Shown here one piece after another: positions 1 through 12,100 of a DNA stretch of 64,000 nucleotides. Where the stretch lies: contig NC_090698.1 in NCBI RefSeq assembly GCF_040954835.1, forward strand, positions 74,692,284-74,756,283. The letters run 5' to 3'. The notes below the pieces were generated by a model. It was not told the DNA's origin. It saw only the letters and a list, made by a program, of their open reading frames with translations, and made no database searches. How positions within the stretch are numbered: position 1 is the stretch's first letter; each line of letters begins with the position of its first letter. The position numbers and the translations under genes are program-made. This DNA comes from Lepisosteus oculatus (Eukaryota > Chordata > Actinopteri > Semionotiformes > Lepisosteidae).

Positions 1-847
1 CCCCACTGCTCCTGTCTCCTCCTCCTCCAGAAAGCACTGACCCCACTGCTCCTGTCTCCTCCTCCTCCAGAAAGCACTGACCCCACTGCTCCTGTCTCCT
101 CCTCCTCCAGAGAGCACTGACCCCACTGCTCCTGTCTCCTCCTCCTCCACAGAGCACTGACCCCACTGCTCCTGTCTCCTCCTCCACAGAGCACTGACCC
201 CACTGCTCCTGTCTCCTCCTCCTCCAGAGAGCACTGACCCCACTGCTCCTGTCTCCTCCTCCTCCACAGAGCACTGACCCCACTGATCCTGTCTCCTCCT
301 CCTCCACAGAGCACTGACCCCACTGCTCCTGTCTCCTCCTCCTCCAGAGAGCACTGACCCCACTGCTCCTGTCTCCTCCTCCTCCACAGAGCACTGACCC
401 CACTGCTCCTGTCTCCTCCTCCACAGAGCACTGACCCCACTGCTCCTGTCTCCTCCTCCACAGAGCACTGACCCCACTGCTCCTGTCTCCTCCTCCTCCA
501 GAGAGCACTGACCCCACTGCTCCTGTCTCCTCCTCCTCCAGAGAGCACTGACCCCACTGCTCCTGTCTCCTCCTCCTCCAGAGAGCACCGACCCCACTGC
601 TCCTGTCTCCTCCTCCTCCAGAGAGCACCGACCCCACTGCTCCTGTCTCCTCCTCCTCCAGAGAGCACTGACCCCACTGCTCCTGTCTCCTCCTCCTCCA
701 GAGAGCACTGACCCCACTGCTCCTGTCTCCTCCTCCTCCAGAGAGCACTGACCCCACTGCTCCTGTCTCCTCCTCCTCCAGAGAGCACTGACCCCACTGC
801 TCCTGTCTCCTCCTCCAGAGAGCACTGACCCCACTGCTTCACCCACA
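1..847. repeat. Minisatellite of about 38-40 bp upstream of a thnsl2 exon
   Basis: About 21 tandem copies of a unit containing GAGCACTGACCCCACTG followed by a pyrimidine-rich CTCCTGTCTCCTCCTCCTCCAG. Copies vary by loss of one or two CTC triplets and by AGAG/ACAG/AAAG. The array begins outside the window and its last partial unit runs into the real 3' splice site of the exon at 849, sharing CTGACCCCACTGCT. Each full unit therefore looks like a 3' splice site. Confidence 0.95.
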
Positions 848-848
848 G

Positions 849-3800
849 GGACCTCTGGGGACACGGGCAGCTCTGCCATCCACAGTGTACGCGGACTGGA
901 GGGCATCGACATTGTGGTAGTTTTTCCCAGTGGGCGCTGTACTGCTGTTCAGGAGAGACAGATGACCACTGTGCTGGAGGACAACGTGCATGTCTTTGCA
1001 GGTCAGAACACACAGCTCACAGGGTGGATACTGGCCACTGATCAGACAGTCTGTCACTGGATAGATACACTCAGGCCACTGGGAGGTCACTGGGCAGATA
1101 CACTCAGCCCACTGGGAGGTCACTGGGCAGATACACTCAGGCCACTGGACGGGCACTGGGCAGATACACTCAGCCCACTGGGTCACTGGGCAGATACACT
1201 CAGCCCACTGGGTCACTGGGCAGTTATACTCAGGCCACTGGACGGACACTGGGCAGATACACTCAGCCCACTGGGAGGTCACTGGGCAGATACACTCAGG
1301 CCACTGGATGGACACTGGGCAGATACACTCAGCCCACTGGGAGGTCACTGGGCAGATACACTCAGGCCACTGGATGGACACTGGGCAGATACACTCAGGC
1401 CACTGGGAGGTCACTGGGCAGATACACTCAGGCCACTGGGAGGTCACTGGGCAGATACACTCAGGCCACTGGACGGGCACTGGGCAGATACACTCAGGCC
1501 ACTGGACGGACACTGGGCAGATACACTCAGCCCACTGGAAGGTCACTGGGCAGATACACTCAGGCCACTGGAAGGTCACTGGGCAGATACACTCAGGCCA
1601 CTGGGAGGTCACTGGGCAGATACACTCAGCCCACTGGGAGGTCACTGGGCAGATACACTCAGGCCACTGGACGGGCACTGGGCAGATACGCAGCCACAGC
1701 ACATGGTCATACTGCAGCACCCTCGGGTGGAGCTGTCCCGGCAGACTGACAGCGCCTCGTCTCTCCCAGCGGAGGGCAGCTGTGACGACATTGATGTGAT
1801 CACCCGGCGCCTCTTCGCCGACAGCCGGTTCGTGAAGCGCCACAGCCTGATGAGTCTGAACTCGGTGAACTGGGCGCGCGTCCTGGTGCAGACGGCACAC
1901 TTCTTCTACGCCTACCTGCAGTGCTGCCCGCTCGACGCCACGCCCCTGCCACTCCTCGAGGTGGTCGTGCCCACCGGGGGGGCCGGCAACATCGCAGGTA
2001 GGGGGCGCCGCTGTCACAGTTTTGTATGCTGGGAAGAAGGGCAGCTGGACTGCCTCGTCACCCTGGGCAGGACTGCCCTACCTCCCAGCCCTGCCCACAC
2101 GCCTGCTGAGGAGTCGGGTCCCGATGCCATCGACACCCGCCAGCCTCAGAACAGCCCTGCTGAAGCACCACAGATCAGAGTCGGCCCAGTTACACACGAG
2201 CGTAACAGAAATCCCAAACTTAGTTACCGTCGGATTCTGAAAACGCCGAGTGACCAGGGCAAGACAAGTAACCAAAGACTCACCCTTACAAAGCACAGGC
2301 TGAAGGTCTGAGGGACCAGGAAACAGAGGGAGGCAGTGTGGGCCAGTGGGTAGAGCCCAGAGAGAGGGAGGCAGTGTGGGCCAGTGGGTAGAGTCCAGAG
2401 AGAGGGAGGCAGTGTGGGCCAGTGGGTAGAGCCCAGAGAGAGGGAGGAAGTGTGGGCCAGTGGGTAGAGCCCAGAGAGAGGGAGGCAGTGTGGGCCAGTG
2501 GGTAGAGCCCAGAGAGACGGAGGCAGTGTGGGCCAGTGGGTAGAGCCCAGAGAGAGGGAGGCAGTGTGGGCCAGTGGGTAGAGCTGAGAGAGGGAGGCAG
2601 TGTGGGCCAGTGGGTAGAGCCCAGAGAGAGGGAGGCAGTGTGGGCCAGTGGGTAGAGCCGAGAGAGGGAGGCAGTGTGGGCCAGTGGGTAGAGCTGAGAG
2701 AGGGAGGCAGTGTGGGCCAGTGGGTAGAGCAGAGAGAGGGAGGCAGTGTGGGCCAGTGGGTAGAGCTGAGAGAGGGAGGCAGTGTGAGCCAGTGGGTAGA
2801 GCTGAGAGAGGGAGGCAGTGTGGGCCAGTGGGTAGAGCCCAGAGAGAGGGAGGCAGTGTGGGCCAGTGGGTAGAGCCCAGAGAGAGGGAGGCGGTGTGGG
2901 ACAGTGTTTAGAGAAGCTCGCCTGATCGTCTCCCAGCTGGGTGATTCTCTCGCCTCCAGCGGGTTGCGTCGCACTGAGGATGGGGCTGCCCCTGCGGCTG
3001 GTCGCCATGGTGAATGAGAACGACATCGTGCGGCGGGCAGTGCAGAGCGGCGATTTCTCCCAGGCACCATCGGTGGCACACACACTGGCGCCCAGCATCG
3101 ACATACAGGTATGACCCAGCAGAGCGGGACTCCTCTCTGCGCTCTGGGGGCTGGTCACTGGTCAGCGCAGTCCTGCGGCCCCTCGTGCCCTCTGCCCCAC
3201 ACCTGCAGCCTCCGGTCCTCGTCCCCCAGACAGCCCAGGCGCAGGAGCTCCCTCTGCTGGCTGGCGCTGAGCCCAGGGGCCGAGTCCTGGCCAGGAGGGA
3301 GCAGATCTATAGACAGTCCGTCTGCTTTCATCGCAAGGGGGCGCTAGGGCTCAGCAGAGGAGCACAAGCTTTCCCTGCGTGTCCCAGTCATAAAGCAGAG
3401 GTGCCCCAGCCCTCCCAGTTTCCTGAAAGAGCTGGCAAGAGTTGTTTGGACTGATGCTGCCGGGTCCTGGCAGGAGTGCACAAAGGTCATGTTTTCTCAG
3501 CGTGTTGGAGGCCCCTCCTGCTGTACGTCCTTGTCTGCAGTCCTGTAGCTCTCTCTCTCACTGGGGAAAGTGCTGGTTGTCTTCAGTGGTGACGGTTTGA
3601 ACTTACTGAATCGTCTGAGAGTCCGGTACTTAATGACTCCTAGGAATCGTTCAGCCGTAACAACAAGGCGACACGTACAGATTCAAAGGATACCACTTAC
3701 AAATGTATTTACCCAATAATAAAAGTGTAAAATGAACTGGTACAGGAATTAAATTCTACAGTATATGAATGAATGTACCCTGATACAGAGAGCTGGTCAC

Positions 3801-6800
3801 TTGCGCAGGGATTACAAGGACACTGATGATAACAGTGTAGAAATGCTTTCACTCTACTGTCATGCCCGAGCAGGCACGGTGATCAGTCCCACACAGCGGG
3901 TGGCCAATTCAACTATTATTCAATTATTATCTCCTTATTAGTTTGATTTTTCTTTAAATACTCCCCTCTCCGTTCACTCAGGGCTCTGTCATTAGCTGAG
4001 CTGCTGTGCGTTTGCTGCCGCCTAGTTTCCTTACACCAGTTTTCTGTTTTTTTCTACCTCTCTGCACTTGCTTTCTCACTTCAGGGCTTGCCCTGTTCTT
4101 GGCCACTACTGCTCTCCAGCCCTGAGTGCTGGGTTTACTTTGCATCTTTCTTTTCGTTTTGGCTGCCCTTTGTGTTGTGTTGCGGTGTCCCCCACCTCGC
4201 TGTGTCTGAGACCTGCTGGTGAGCTCTCCTTCAGACCCGTGGTTAGTGTGGAGCTGGGCAGCTGCCAGGGTCCTGGAGACAGAGAGGGCGAGGGGCGACC
4301 GTCATGTTTTTCCCCAGACTGCAGGTTCCTCACCAGCAGGTGACCTGCAGGTAGGGTTCGAGGACCATGACTCTGTTGTAAAGTCATAGACAAAGAGGCA
4401 TCAGTGTGGAAACTGTTGCTGTCGACTCTGGTTCATAGTGAATCAATTTATGACATCCTAGTTTGTCTGAAATCTTCACATTCTGCTTATCGGGGGCCCA
4501 TTTTACCAGTAATTGCACTAATTACCATCAGAGCTAAGCTGCACTTGGTATATTTTCAGTTCAAGGCAACAGAAAGATAATAAAATCTTTCTGAACACTT
4601 CTGCTGCATTAAGGTCATAACCTTCCTACTACGTCTGTTACGGTGATGTGTTTATAGCTTGCAAGGTGCTGGACTGCTCAGGACTGCACTTGCACCTTGA
4701 TTACAAGCTTGCTTCTGGCATCGGACCATGAAGGTGCTGGAAATCAGTGATTCTGTGAATTAAACTTGTGGAATTTGAATCTGATGAGAAACATTTAATG
4801 TTAGACAGCAAGCAGACATGGAAATTGCATTTGGTAATACAGAAGCTAACACGCATCAAAGAACGGGAGTAGAGAGTGTTGTCCAGGGCAGGCAGTGTGA
4901 TGAGAGGGCAGAGCCTGGTTCTGTGTCTCCCTAGGATCCCTACAATATGGAGAGGGTGTTCTGGCTGCTGTCTGGGTGTGATGGGGTCCTGGTCAAGGGG
5001 CTGATGGAGGAATTCTACAGGACTGGGAGCCTGGCTCTTCCAAACACACTGCACAGAGAGGTCAGTATATACACACTGGACGGAAGGGTCAGCACACACA
5101 CACTGGACAGAAAGGTCAGTACACACACAGCACAGAGAGGTCAGCACACACACACTGCACAGAGAGGTCAGCACACACACACGAAGAGAGGTCAGCACAC
5201 ACACACACTGCACAGAGAGGTCAGTATGTACACACTGCACAGAGAGGTCAGTACATACAGTACATACAGTACATAGTCTCTGCTGTACAGTGTCTCTCTG
5301 TGTGCTGTACAGTGTCTCTCTTCACTGTACAGTTTTAGTGTCTCTCTGTGTTGTACAGTCTCTCTCTGTGTTGTACAGTCTCTCTCTGTGCGGTAGAGTC
5401 TCTCTCTGTGCTGTACAGTGTCAGTGTCACTGTGTGTGCTGTACAGTCTCTCTCTGTGCGGTACAGCCTCTCTCTTCACTGTACAGTGTCAGTGTCTCTC
5501 TGTGTTGTACAGTCTCTCTCTGTGCGGTACAGTCTCTCTCTGTGCTGTTCAGTATCAGTGTCACTGTGTGCTGTACAGTCTCTCTCTGTGTTGTACAGTC
5601 TCTCTCTGTGCTGTACGGTGTCAATCTCTCTCTATGGCTCTCTCTTCCCAGTTGTCGGCAGTGCTGCGCTCTGGCTCAGTGTCAGATTCTGAGATCATGG
5701 AGACGATGCGGAGGTGCTGGGAGGAGAGTGGGTACCTGCTGTGTCCCCACAGTGCCGTCGCTGTGTGGCACCACTACCACTGCCCCTTGGTGCCTGGACA
5801 GCCCAGGTCAGGCACTGACCAGCACAAAACTGCATCACATGGCACAACCTGCTTAACACAGCACTTTCAGTACTCTCCCCAGTGTCCCTGTATAAAACAG
5901 CACGTTTGAATCCCAATCACACTGCACAGCACAGCACTGCACAGCACCCTGATCTCACTGCACAGCACTGCACTGAACCCCAATCTCACAGCACTGCACC
6001 CCAATCTCTCTGCACAGCACTGCACTGAACCCCAATCTCACAGCACTGCACCCCAATCTCTCTGCACAGCACTGCACTGAACCCCAATCTCACAGCACTG
6101 CACCCCAATCTCTCTGCACAGCACTGCACTGAACCCCAATTTCTGCACAGCACTTCACTGCACCCCAATCTCACTGCACCCCAATTTCTCAACACTACAC
6201 AGCAGTGCACTGCACCCCAATCTCACTGCACTGCACTGCACCCCAATCTCTCTGCACTGGACCCTAGTCTCACTGCACTGCACCCCAATCTCTCTGCACT
6301 GGACCCTAGTCTCACTGCACTACACCCCAGTCTCAGTGCACAGCACACCAGTGAGGGCTTCATGCCCAAACAAACATGGCGTCTCATCTTGTGTAGTCTG
6401 ACGTGTCAAGCTGATCTGCAGTTTCTCCTTGAACCCGACTCCTCGCAGTGCCCCTTACAGCCCGAGTCCTGGAGTTGACTGCTGCTCCGGCTCGGGCTCC
6501 TGGGAGAGTCCGCAGGGCAGCGGGACTGCCCGGACCTCCCGAAGGAGCCCAGCACTGTCCCCGTCCAGACCCCAGCGGCACCCTGCTTCTGGCGGTGTTG
6601 CCACTGTGTGTTCTGCCCCGCCAGGTGTTGCTTGGCAACAGCGTCGCCGGCTAAGTTCCGGGAGGCGGTGCTGAAGGCGGGATTGACTCCTGACATTCCT
6701 GCCGAGGTGCGAGCCCTGGAAACCATGGCGACGCGCTGTGAGCTGCTGAGGAAGGGAGAGGACTGGGAGGCCGCGCTGAGAGAGAAGATGGAGGGCGTCT

Positions 6801-6892
6801 TCCGAGCCAGGCGCGGTGGGGGCCTGGGGTGGTCCCCTGCCGTGCGGGGGGCTTGTCCCAGCGAGTCTCATGTGCCGCGAGCGTGTCCGTGA
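849..6892 (+). CDS. thnsl2: Threonine synthase-like 2, last six coding exons (5' end outside window)
   Basis: Exons 849-1001, 1770-1997, 2960-3108, 4935-5060, 5652-5806 and 6625-6892 (stop TGA at 6890-6892). All introns are GT-AG and the phases join cleanly: 1, 1, 0, 0, then 2, where an Arg codon is split AG|G. The product is a fold-type II PLP enzyme. The first exon carries TSGDTGSSA and the second/third junction carries [12 protein letters not shown], both hallmark threonine-synthase segments (the latter is the PLP phosphate loop region). Later exons give [31 protein letters not shown] and [10 protein letters not shown], all familiar from vertebrate THNSL2. The PLP-binding lysine region must lie upstream of the window. 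Mammalian TSH2/THNSL2 is reported as a phospho-lyase acting on O-phosphohomoserine and related substrates rather than a true threonine synthase. Introns are packed with minisatellites; intron 3 (3109-4934) is mostly unique sequence with nothing recognisable. Identification is firm; only the 5' extent is missing. Confidence 0.93.
1040..1695. repeat. Minisatellite of about 33 bp in thnsl2 intron
   Basis: About 20 copies of a unit reading GGGCAGATACACTCAGGCCA followed by CTGGxxGGxCACT, starting about 40 bp after the exon ending at 1001 and ending about 75 bp before the exon at 1770. Lengths are mostly multiples of three, so several frames stay open on both strands. These frames are not genes. 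Confidence 0.95.
2305..2915. repeat. Minisatellite of about 36-38 bp in thnsl2 intron
   Basis: About 16 copies of a unit GGAGGCAGTGTGGGCCAGTG followed by GGTAGAGCCCAGAGAGA. It fills the end of the intron and stops about 45 bp before the 3' splice site of the exon at 2960. Long open frames here (both strands) are repeat artefacts. Confidence 0.95.
5041..5272. repeat. Minisatellite built from a thnsl2 exon end and its 5' splice site
   Basis: The exon ends CACTGCACAGAGAG|GTCAGTAT (junction 5060/5061). The following 200 bp repeat the same junction: CACTGCACAGAGAGGTCAG recurs near 5152, 5208 and 5234, with shorter variants between, separated by ACACAC runs. The last few exonic bases and the donor are therefore tandemly copied into the intron. 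Confidence 0.85.
5276..5645. repeat. Minisatellite of about 18-20 bp before thnsl2 3' splice site
   Basis: About 18 copies of a unit CTGTACAGTCTCTCTCTGTG with variants. It runs directly into the pyrimidine tract CTCTCTCTTCCCAG of the exon starting at 5652, so it forms the extended polypyrimidine region of that splice site. Confidence 0.9.
5915..6335. repeat. Degenerate tandem repeat in the last thnsl2 intron
   Basis: Nested copies built on CTGCACCCCAATCTCTCTGC and ACAGCACTGCACTGAACCCC, about 50 bp per full unit with shorter sub-units. It is intronic and has no coding meaning. Confidence 0.88.
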
Positions 6893-6928
6893 GAGCACAT
6901 GGCCCGGGGGCGGAGTTCGTTAACATGA

Positions 6929-6939
6929 AATAAAATAAA
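6929..6939 (+). terminator. Polyadenylation signals of thnsl2
   Basis: Two overlapping AATAAA hexamers (6929-6934 and 6934-6939) lie 37-47 bp after the thnsl2 stop codon. This would give a very short 3' UTR. Confidence 0.6.
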
Positions 6940-7034
6940 ATCTGTCCGAGCCCTCAGGGGAGCTCTGGGCTGAACATCCTGCTGTTTCTCACAGTATCGC
7001 CCCGTCATTCCTTCTCTTACTCTTTCAAAGTCTT

Positions 7035-7730
7035 GTTTCCCCCAGTGGTCACTCTCTCGCCTCTTTCCCCCAGTGGTCACTCTCCGGCCTCTTTCTCCCA
7101 GTGGTCACTCTCTGGCCTCTTTCTCCCAGTGGTCACTCTCCGGCCTCTTTCCCCCAGTGGTCTCTTTCCCCCAGTGGTCACTCTCCGGCCTCTTTCTCCC
7201 AGTGGTCACTCTCTGGCCTCTTTCCCCCAGTGGTCACTCTCTGGCCTCTTTCTCCCAGTGGTCACTCTCCGGCCTCTTTCCCCCAGTGGTCTCTTTCCCC
7301 CAGTGGTCACTCTCTGGCCTCTTTCCCCCAGTGGTCACTCTCCAGCCTCTTTCCCCCAGTGGTCTCTTTTCCCCAGTGGTCACTCTCTGGCCTCTTTCCC
7401 CCAGTGGTCACTCTCCGGCCTCTTTCTTTCAGTGGTCACTCTCCGGTCTCTTTCCCCCAGTGGTCACTCTCTGGCCTCTTTCTCCCAGTGGTCTCTTTCC
7501 CCCAGTGGTCACTCTCTGGCCTCTTTCTCCCAGTGGTCTCTTTCCCCCAGTGGTCACTCTCTGGCCTCTTTCTCCCAGTGGTCACTCTCTGGCCTCTTTC
7601 CCCCAGTGGTCTCTTTCCCCCAGTGGTCACTCTCCGGCCTCTTTCCCCGTGGTCTCTTTCCCCCAGTGGTCACTCTCTGGCCTCTTTCTCCCAGTGGTCA
7701 CTCTCTGGCCTCTTTCCCCCAGTGTTTAGC
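7035..7730. repeat. Minisatellite of about 27-28 bp downstream of thnsl2
   Basis: About 25 copies of CCCCAGTGGTCACTCTCTGG followed by CCTCTTTC, with occasional short units in which CTCTTTCCCCCAGTGGT repeats alone. Three forward frames stay open, which is an artefact of the unit. A few degenerate copies reappear at 7890-7950. Confidence 0.94.
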
Positions 7731-7734
7731 AGTC

Positions 7735-7885
7735 TTACTGCCTGGAGGTAGAAGCTGTCCTGTAGTCTGTTGGACCGAATGCTTTGGTACCGTTTACCGG
7801 AGGGTAGGAGGGAGAACAGTTTGTGACTGGGATGACTGGGGTCCCTGAGAATGGACTTGGCCTTCTTCAGACATCTAGCTGAGTA
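7735..7885. mobile_element. Interspersed repeat fragment, retroelement-like
   Basis: The segment around CTGGAGGTAGAAGCTGTCC and GGAGGGTAGGAGGGAGAACA resembles a high-copy fish repeat I recognise from many genomes. The class is not assigned. Apart from this, 7886-8295 holds degenerate repeat copies and no gene. Confidence 0.4.
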
Positions 7886-8296
7886 CAGACCCCAGTGGTC
7901 TCTTTCCCCAAGTCGTCACTCTCTGGCCTCTTTCCCCAGGTGGCCATTCTCTGGTAATGAAGCACAGCCATCTCTGTACACCCCAAGATCCCCATGACTA
8001 TCACAGTTTCCTTCTTCATTCTTTTTCGTCCTCGTCTGCCTCACAGAGCTGATGTTGCAGGTGGCGTTATCTGGGTGAGAGGGCTGCCCTTTCACCCCCT
8101 GCTTGCAGTGCCGAATGACTGGGACAGAACAGTGGAGCTCTCCGCTGAGACTGCCGCTTGATTTGGGGGATCGGGGGGTTTGGGGTCTGGAGCAATGGAA
8201 GTTCTGGAGGAAATGGGAGTTTTGGTGATGTATTAAGCCTCAAACAAGGTATGTTGCTGAACCGCTGTCTGAGTGTCAGCAATGAAAGAGAGTCAG

Positions 8297-8612
8297 CCAT
8301 GAGCATGCCCGATCTCGTCTGATCTCGGAAGGGCCGGGCCTGGTTTGTACTTGGTTGGGAGACCGCCTGGGAACACCAGGTGCTGTAAGCCTTGTGGCGG
8401 GGCGGTGCTCTGTAGCTCAGGATCTGCGCCTGTGGGTGAAGGTTACCGGTTCATATCCTGTGGCCGGCAGAGGAATCCTACTCTGTTGGGCCCTGAGCAA
8501 GGCCCTTCACCCCAACTGCTCCTGTGTTTCATGGAGAGCAAGTTGGGGTATGTGAGAAGACAAAATCCTCATACAAGAAATTGTATACGGCCAATAAAGT
8601 GATCTTATCTTT
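8297..8612 (+). mobile_element. 5S rRNA-derived SINE (SINE3-like)
   Basis: Positions 8303-8395 match 5S rRNA: GCCCGATCTCGTCTGATCTC, then CTTGGTTGGGAGACCGCCTGG and ACCAGGTGCTGTAAGCC. These contain the 5S internal promoter elements, with an internal deletion in the AGCTAAGCAGGG region. A SINE body follows, including GAGCAAGGCCCTTCACCCC, a motif shared with the fragment at 31325-31440. It ends in AATAAAGTGATCTTATCTTT. A functional 5S gene is excluded by the deletion and by the fused tail. Confidence 0.8.
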
Positions 8613-8877
8613 ATCTCCTCTCTCTGTTGTTTCATCATTTCACTGCACGACTCCGGGCAGGAGCAGCAGTGGAGGAGAAATTAAACGGAGGATTCAGAGG
8701 AGACCTGCCATCACACATATCGCATACAGACACAGAGGAAGAATATTATCATGCTCAAACCTTTATTTAGAAATAGCAGAGTCAGCAAAAGCAGTGATAG
8801 AAATTGTCCCATGGCTAGAGTTATTCATAGAAGATTATTAAAAATGGATCACACATCCCCATGACAGTATCAGTACC

Positions 8878-8883
8878 TTTATT
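8878..8883 (-). terminator. Polyadenylation signal candidate for the Ig receptor gene
   Basis: TTTATT on the given strand is AATAAA on the minus strand, about 270 bp past the receptor stop codon at 9152. No competing hexamer is evident between them. Confidence 0.4.
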
Positions 8884-9151
8884 TTTAACAATGCAATGTC
8901 ATCAGAATAACGGAAATGTTATGGACAGTCCTTTCTTGCTGAGCAAAGTATTTTATACCTGAGTTTAAAGTGCAGTGTTTTCTGCTCTGGGTAGCTCTTT
9001 TCCCAATGACCTTGTTGGCTCTGTTCCTGCCTATTTCCCTCAGTCTCTCGGCGTTTGGCTCAGCTGTGAGGTGCTGTGGCCGGCAGGGGATGATCAGGAG
9101 GGCTGAGGGCAGAGCGGGGGTCACTCGGGGTCAGTGGGTCCAGGTGTTCTG

Positions 9152-12100
9152 TCATAAGGTCGCCTCTCCCTCCGAGTCGTGCTCCAGGGCCGAGGTGTCC
9201 GGCTCACCTGGGGGGAGAGCGGAGGCTCAGCAGGCCTGACAGTGCGGAGAGCAGGACAGACTGGCTCGGTGCTTCTGGGAGTGAAAACAGCCTTCTCCTG
9301 CCCTCTAAAACAGCACCTGTCTCTTCACTGTACTGTGCAGTGAACGCACTCTCAGTACTGGCTGTGCTGTAGTCTGTAGTGAGCGCACTCTCAGTACTGG
9401 CTGTGCTGTAGTCTGTAGTGAGCGCACTCTCAGTACTGGCTGTGCTGTAGTCTGTAGTGAGCGCACTGTCAGTACTGGCTGTGCTGTAGTCTGTAGTGAG
9501 CGCACTGTCAGTACTGGCTGTGCTGTAGTCTGTAGTGAGCGCACTCTCAGTACTGGCTGTGCTGTAGTCTGTAGTGAGCGCACTCTCAGTACTGGCTGTG
9601 CTGTAGTCTGTAGTGAGCGCACTCTCAGTACTGGCTGTGCTGTAGTCTGTACTGAGCGCACTCTCAGTACTGGCTGTGCTGTAGTCTGTAGTGAGCGCAC
9701 TTTCAGTACTGGCTGTGCTGTAGTCTGTAGTGAGCGCACTCTCAGTACTCGCTGTGCTGTAGTCAGTAGTGAGCGCACTCTCAGTACTGGCTGTGCTGTA
9801 GTCTGTAGTGAGCGCACTGTCAGTACTGGCTGTGCTGTAGTCTGTAGTGAGCGCACTGTCAGTACTGGCTGTGCTGTAGTCTGTAGTGAGCGCACTCTCA
9901 GTACTGGCTGTGCTGTAGTCTGTAGTGAGCGCACTCTCAGTACTGGCTGTGCTGTAGTCTGTAGTGAGCGCACTCTCAGTACTCGCTGTGCTGTAGTCAG
10001 TAGTGAGCGCACTCTCAGTACTGGCTGTGCTGTAGTCTGTAGTGAGCGCACTGTCAGTACTGGCTGTGCTGTAGTCTGTAGTGAACGCACTCTCAGTACT
10101 GGCTGTGCTGTTCTGTGTAGTGAGCGCACTCTCAGTACTGGCTGGGCTGTAGTCTGTAGTGAGCGCACTCTCAGTACTGGCTGAGCTGTAGTCTGTAGTG
10201 AGCGCACTCTCAGTACTGGCTGTGCTGTAGTCTGTAGTGAGCGCACTCTCAGTACTGGCTGTGCTGTAGTCTGTAGTGAGCGCACTCTCAGTACTGGCTG
10301 TGCTGTAGTCTGTAGTGAGCGCACTCTCAGTACTGGCTGTGCTGTAGTCTGTAGTGAGCGCACTCTCAGTACTGGCTGTGCTGTAGTCTGTAGTGAGCGC
10401 ACTCTCAGTACTGGCTGTGCTGTAGTCTGTGGTGAGCGCACTCTCAGTACTGGCTGTGCTGTAGTCTGTGGTGAGCGCACTCTCAGTACTGGCTGTGCTG
10501 TAGTCTGTAGTGAGCGCACTCTCAGTACTCGCTGTGCTGTAGTCTGTAGTGAGCGCACTCTCAGTACTGGCTGTGCTGTAGTCTGTAGTGAGCGCACTCT
10601 CAGTACTGGCTGTGCTGTAGTCTGTAGTGAGCGCACTCTCAGTACTGGCTGTGCTGTAGTCTGTAGTGAGCGGACCGTCAGTACTGGCTGTGCTGTAGTC
10701 TGTAGTGAGCGCACTCTCAGTACTGGCTGTGCTGTAGTCTGTAGTGAGCGCACTCTCAGTACTGGCTGTGCTGTAGTCTGTAGTGAGCGCACTCTCAGTA
10801 CTGGCTGTGCTGTAGTCTGTAGTGAGCGCACTCTCAGTACTCGCTGTGCTGTAGTCAGTAGTGAGCGCACTCTCAGTACTGGCTGTGCTGTAGTCTGTAG
10901 TGAGCGCACTGTCAGTACTGGCTGTGCTGTAGTCTGTAGTGAGCGCACTGTCAGTACTGGCTGTGCTGTAGTCTGTAGTGAGCGCACTCTCAGTACTGGC
11001 TGTGCTGTAGTCTGTAGTGAGCGGACCATCAGTACTGGCTGTGCTGTAGTCTGTAGTGAGCGCACTCTCAGTACTGGCTGTGCTGTAGTCTGTAGTGAGC
11101 GCACTCTCAGTACTGGCTGTGCTGTAGTCTGTAGTGAGCGCACTCTCAGTACTCGCTGTGCTGTAGTCAGTAGTGAGCGCACTGTCAGTACTGGCTGTGC
11201 TGTAGTCTGTAGTGAGCGCACTGTCAGTACTGGCTGTGCTGTAGTCTGTAGTGAGCGCACTGTCAGTACTGGCTGTGCTGTAGTCTGTAGTGAGCGCACT
11301 CTCAGTACTGGCTGTGCTGTACTGTGTAGTGAGCGCACTCTCAGTACTGGCTGTGCTGTAGTCTGTAGTGAGCGCACTGTCAGTACTGGCTGTGCTGTAG
11401 TCTGTAGTGAGCGGACCATCAGTACTGGCTGTGCTGTAGTCTGTAGTGAGCGCACTCTCAGTACTGGCTGTGCTGTAGTCTGTAGTGAGCGGACCATCAG
11501 TACTCGCTGTGCTGTAGTCTGTAGTGAGCGCACTCTCAGTACTGGCTGTGCTGTAGTCTGTAGTGAGCGCACTCTCAGTACTGGCTGTGCTGTAGTCTGT
11601 AGTGAGCGCACTCTCAGTACTCGCTGTGCTGTAGTCTGTAGTGAGCGCACTCTCAGTACTGGCTGTGCTGTAGTTTGTAGTGAGCGCACTCTCAGTACTG
11701 GCTGTGCTGTAGTCTGTAGTGAGCGCACTCTCAGTACTGGCTGTGCTGTAGTCTGTAGTGAGCGCACTCTCAGTACTCGCTGTGCTGTAGTCTGCAGTGA
11801 GCGCACTCTCAGTACTCGCTGTGCTGTAGTCTGTAATGAGCGCACTCTCAGTACTGGCTGTGCTGTAGTCTGTAGTGAGCGCACTGTCAGTACTGGCTGT
11901 GCTGTAGTCTGTAGTGAGCGCACTGTCAGTACTGGCTGTGCTGTAGTCTGTAGTGAGCGCACTCTCAGTACTGGCTGTGCTGTAGTCTGTAGTGAGCGGA
12001 CCATCAGTACTGGCTGTGCTGTAGTCTGTAGTGAGCGCACTCTCAGTACTGGCTGTGCTGTAGTCTGTAGTGAGCGCACTCTCAGTACTGGCTGTGCTGT

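Noticed and set aside
1-847. CRISPR-like array
   Set aside because: Direct tandem units without unique spacers in a eukaryotic intron; ordinary minisatellite.
7033-7848. Three overlapping forward open frames of 216-271 codons
   Set aside because: A 27-28 bp unit with no stop in any forward frame explains all three at once.
8297-8395. A functional 5S ribosomal RNA gene
   Set aside because: The 5S-like part has an internal deletion and is fused to a SINE body and tail.
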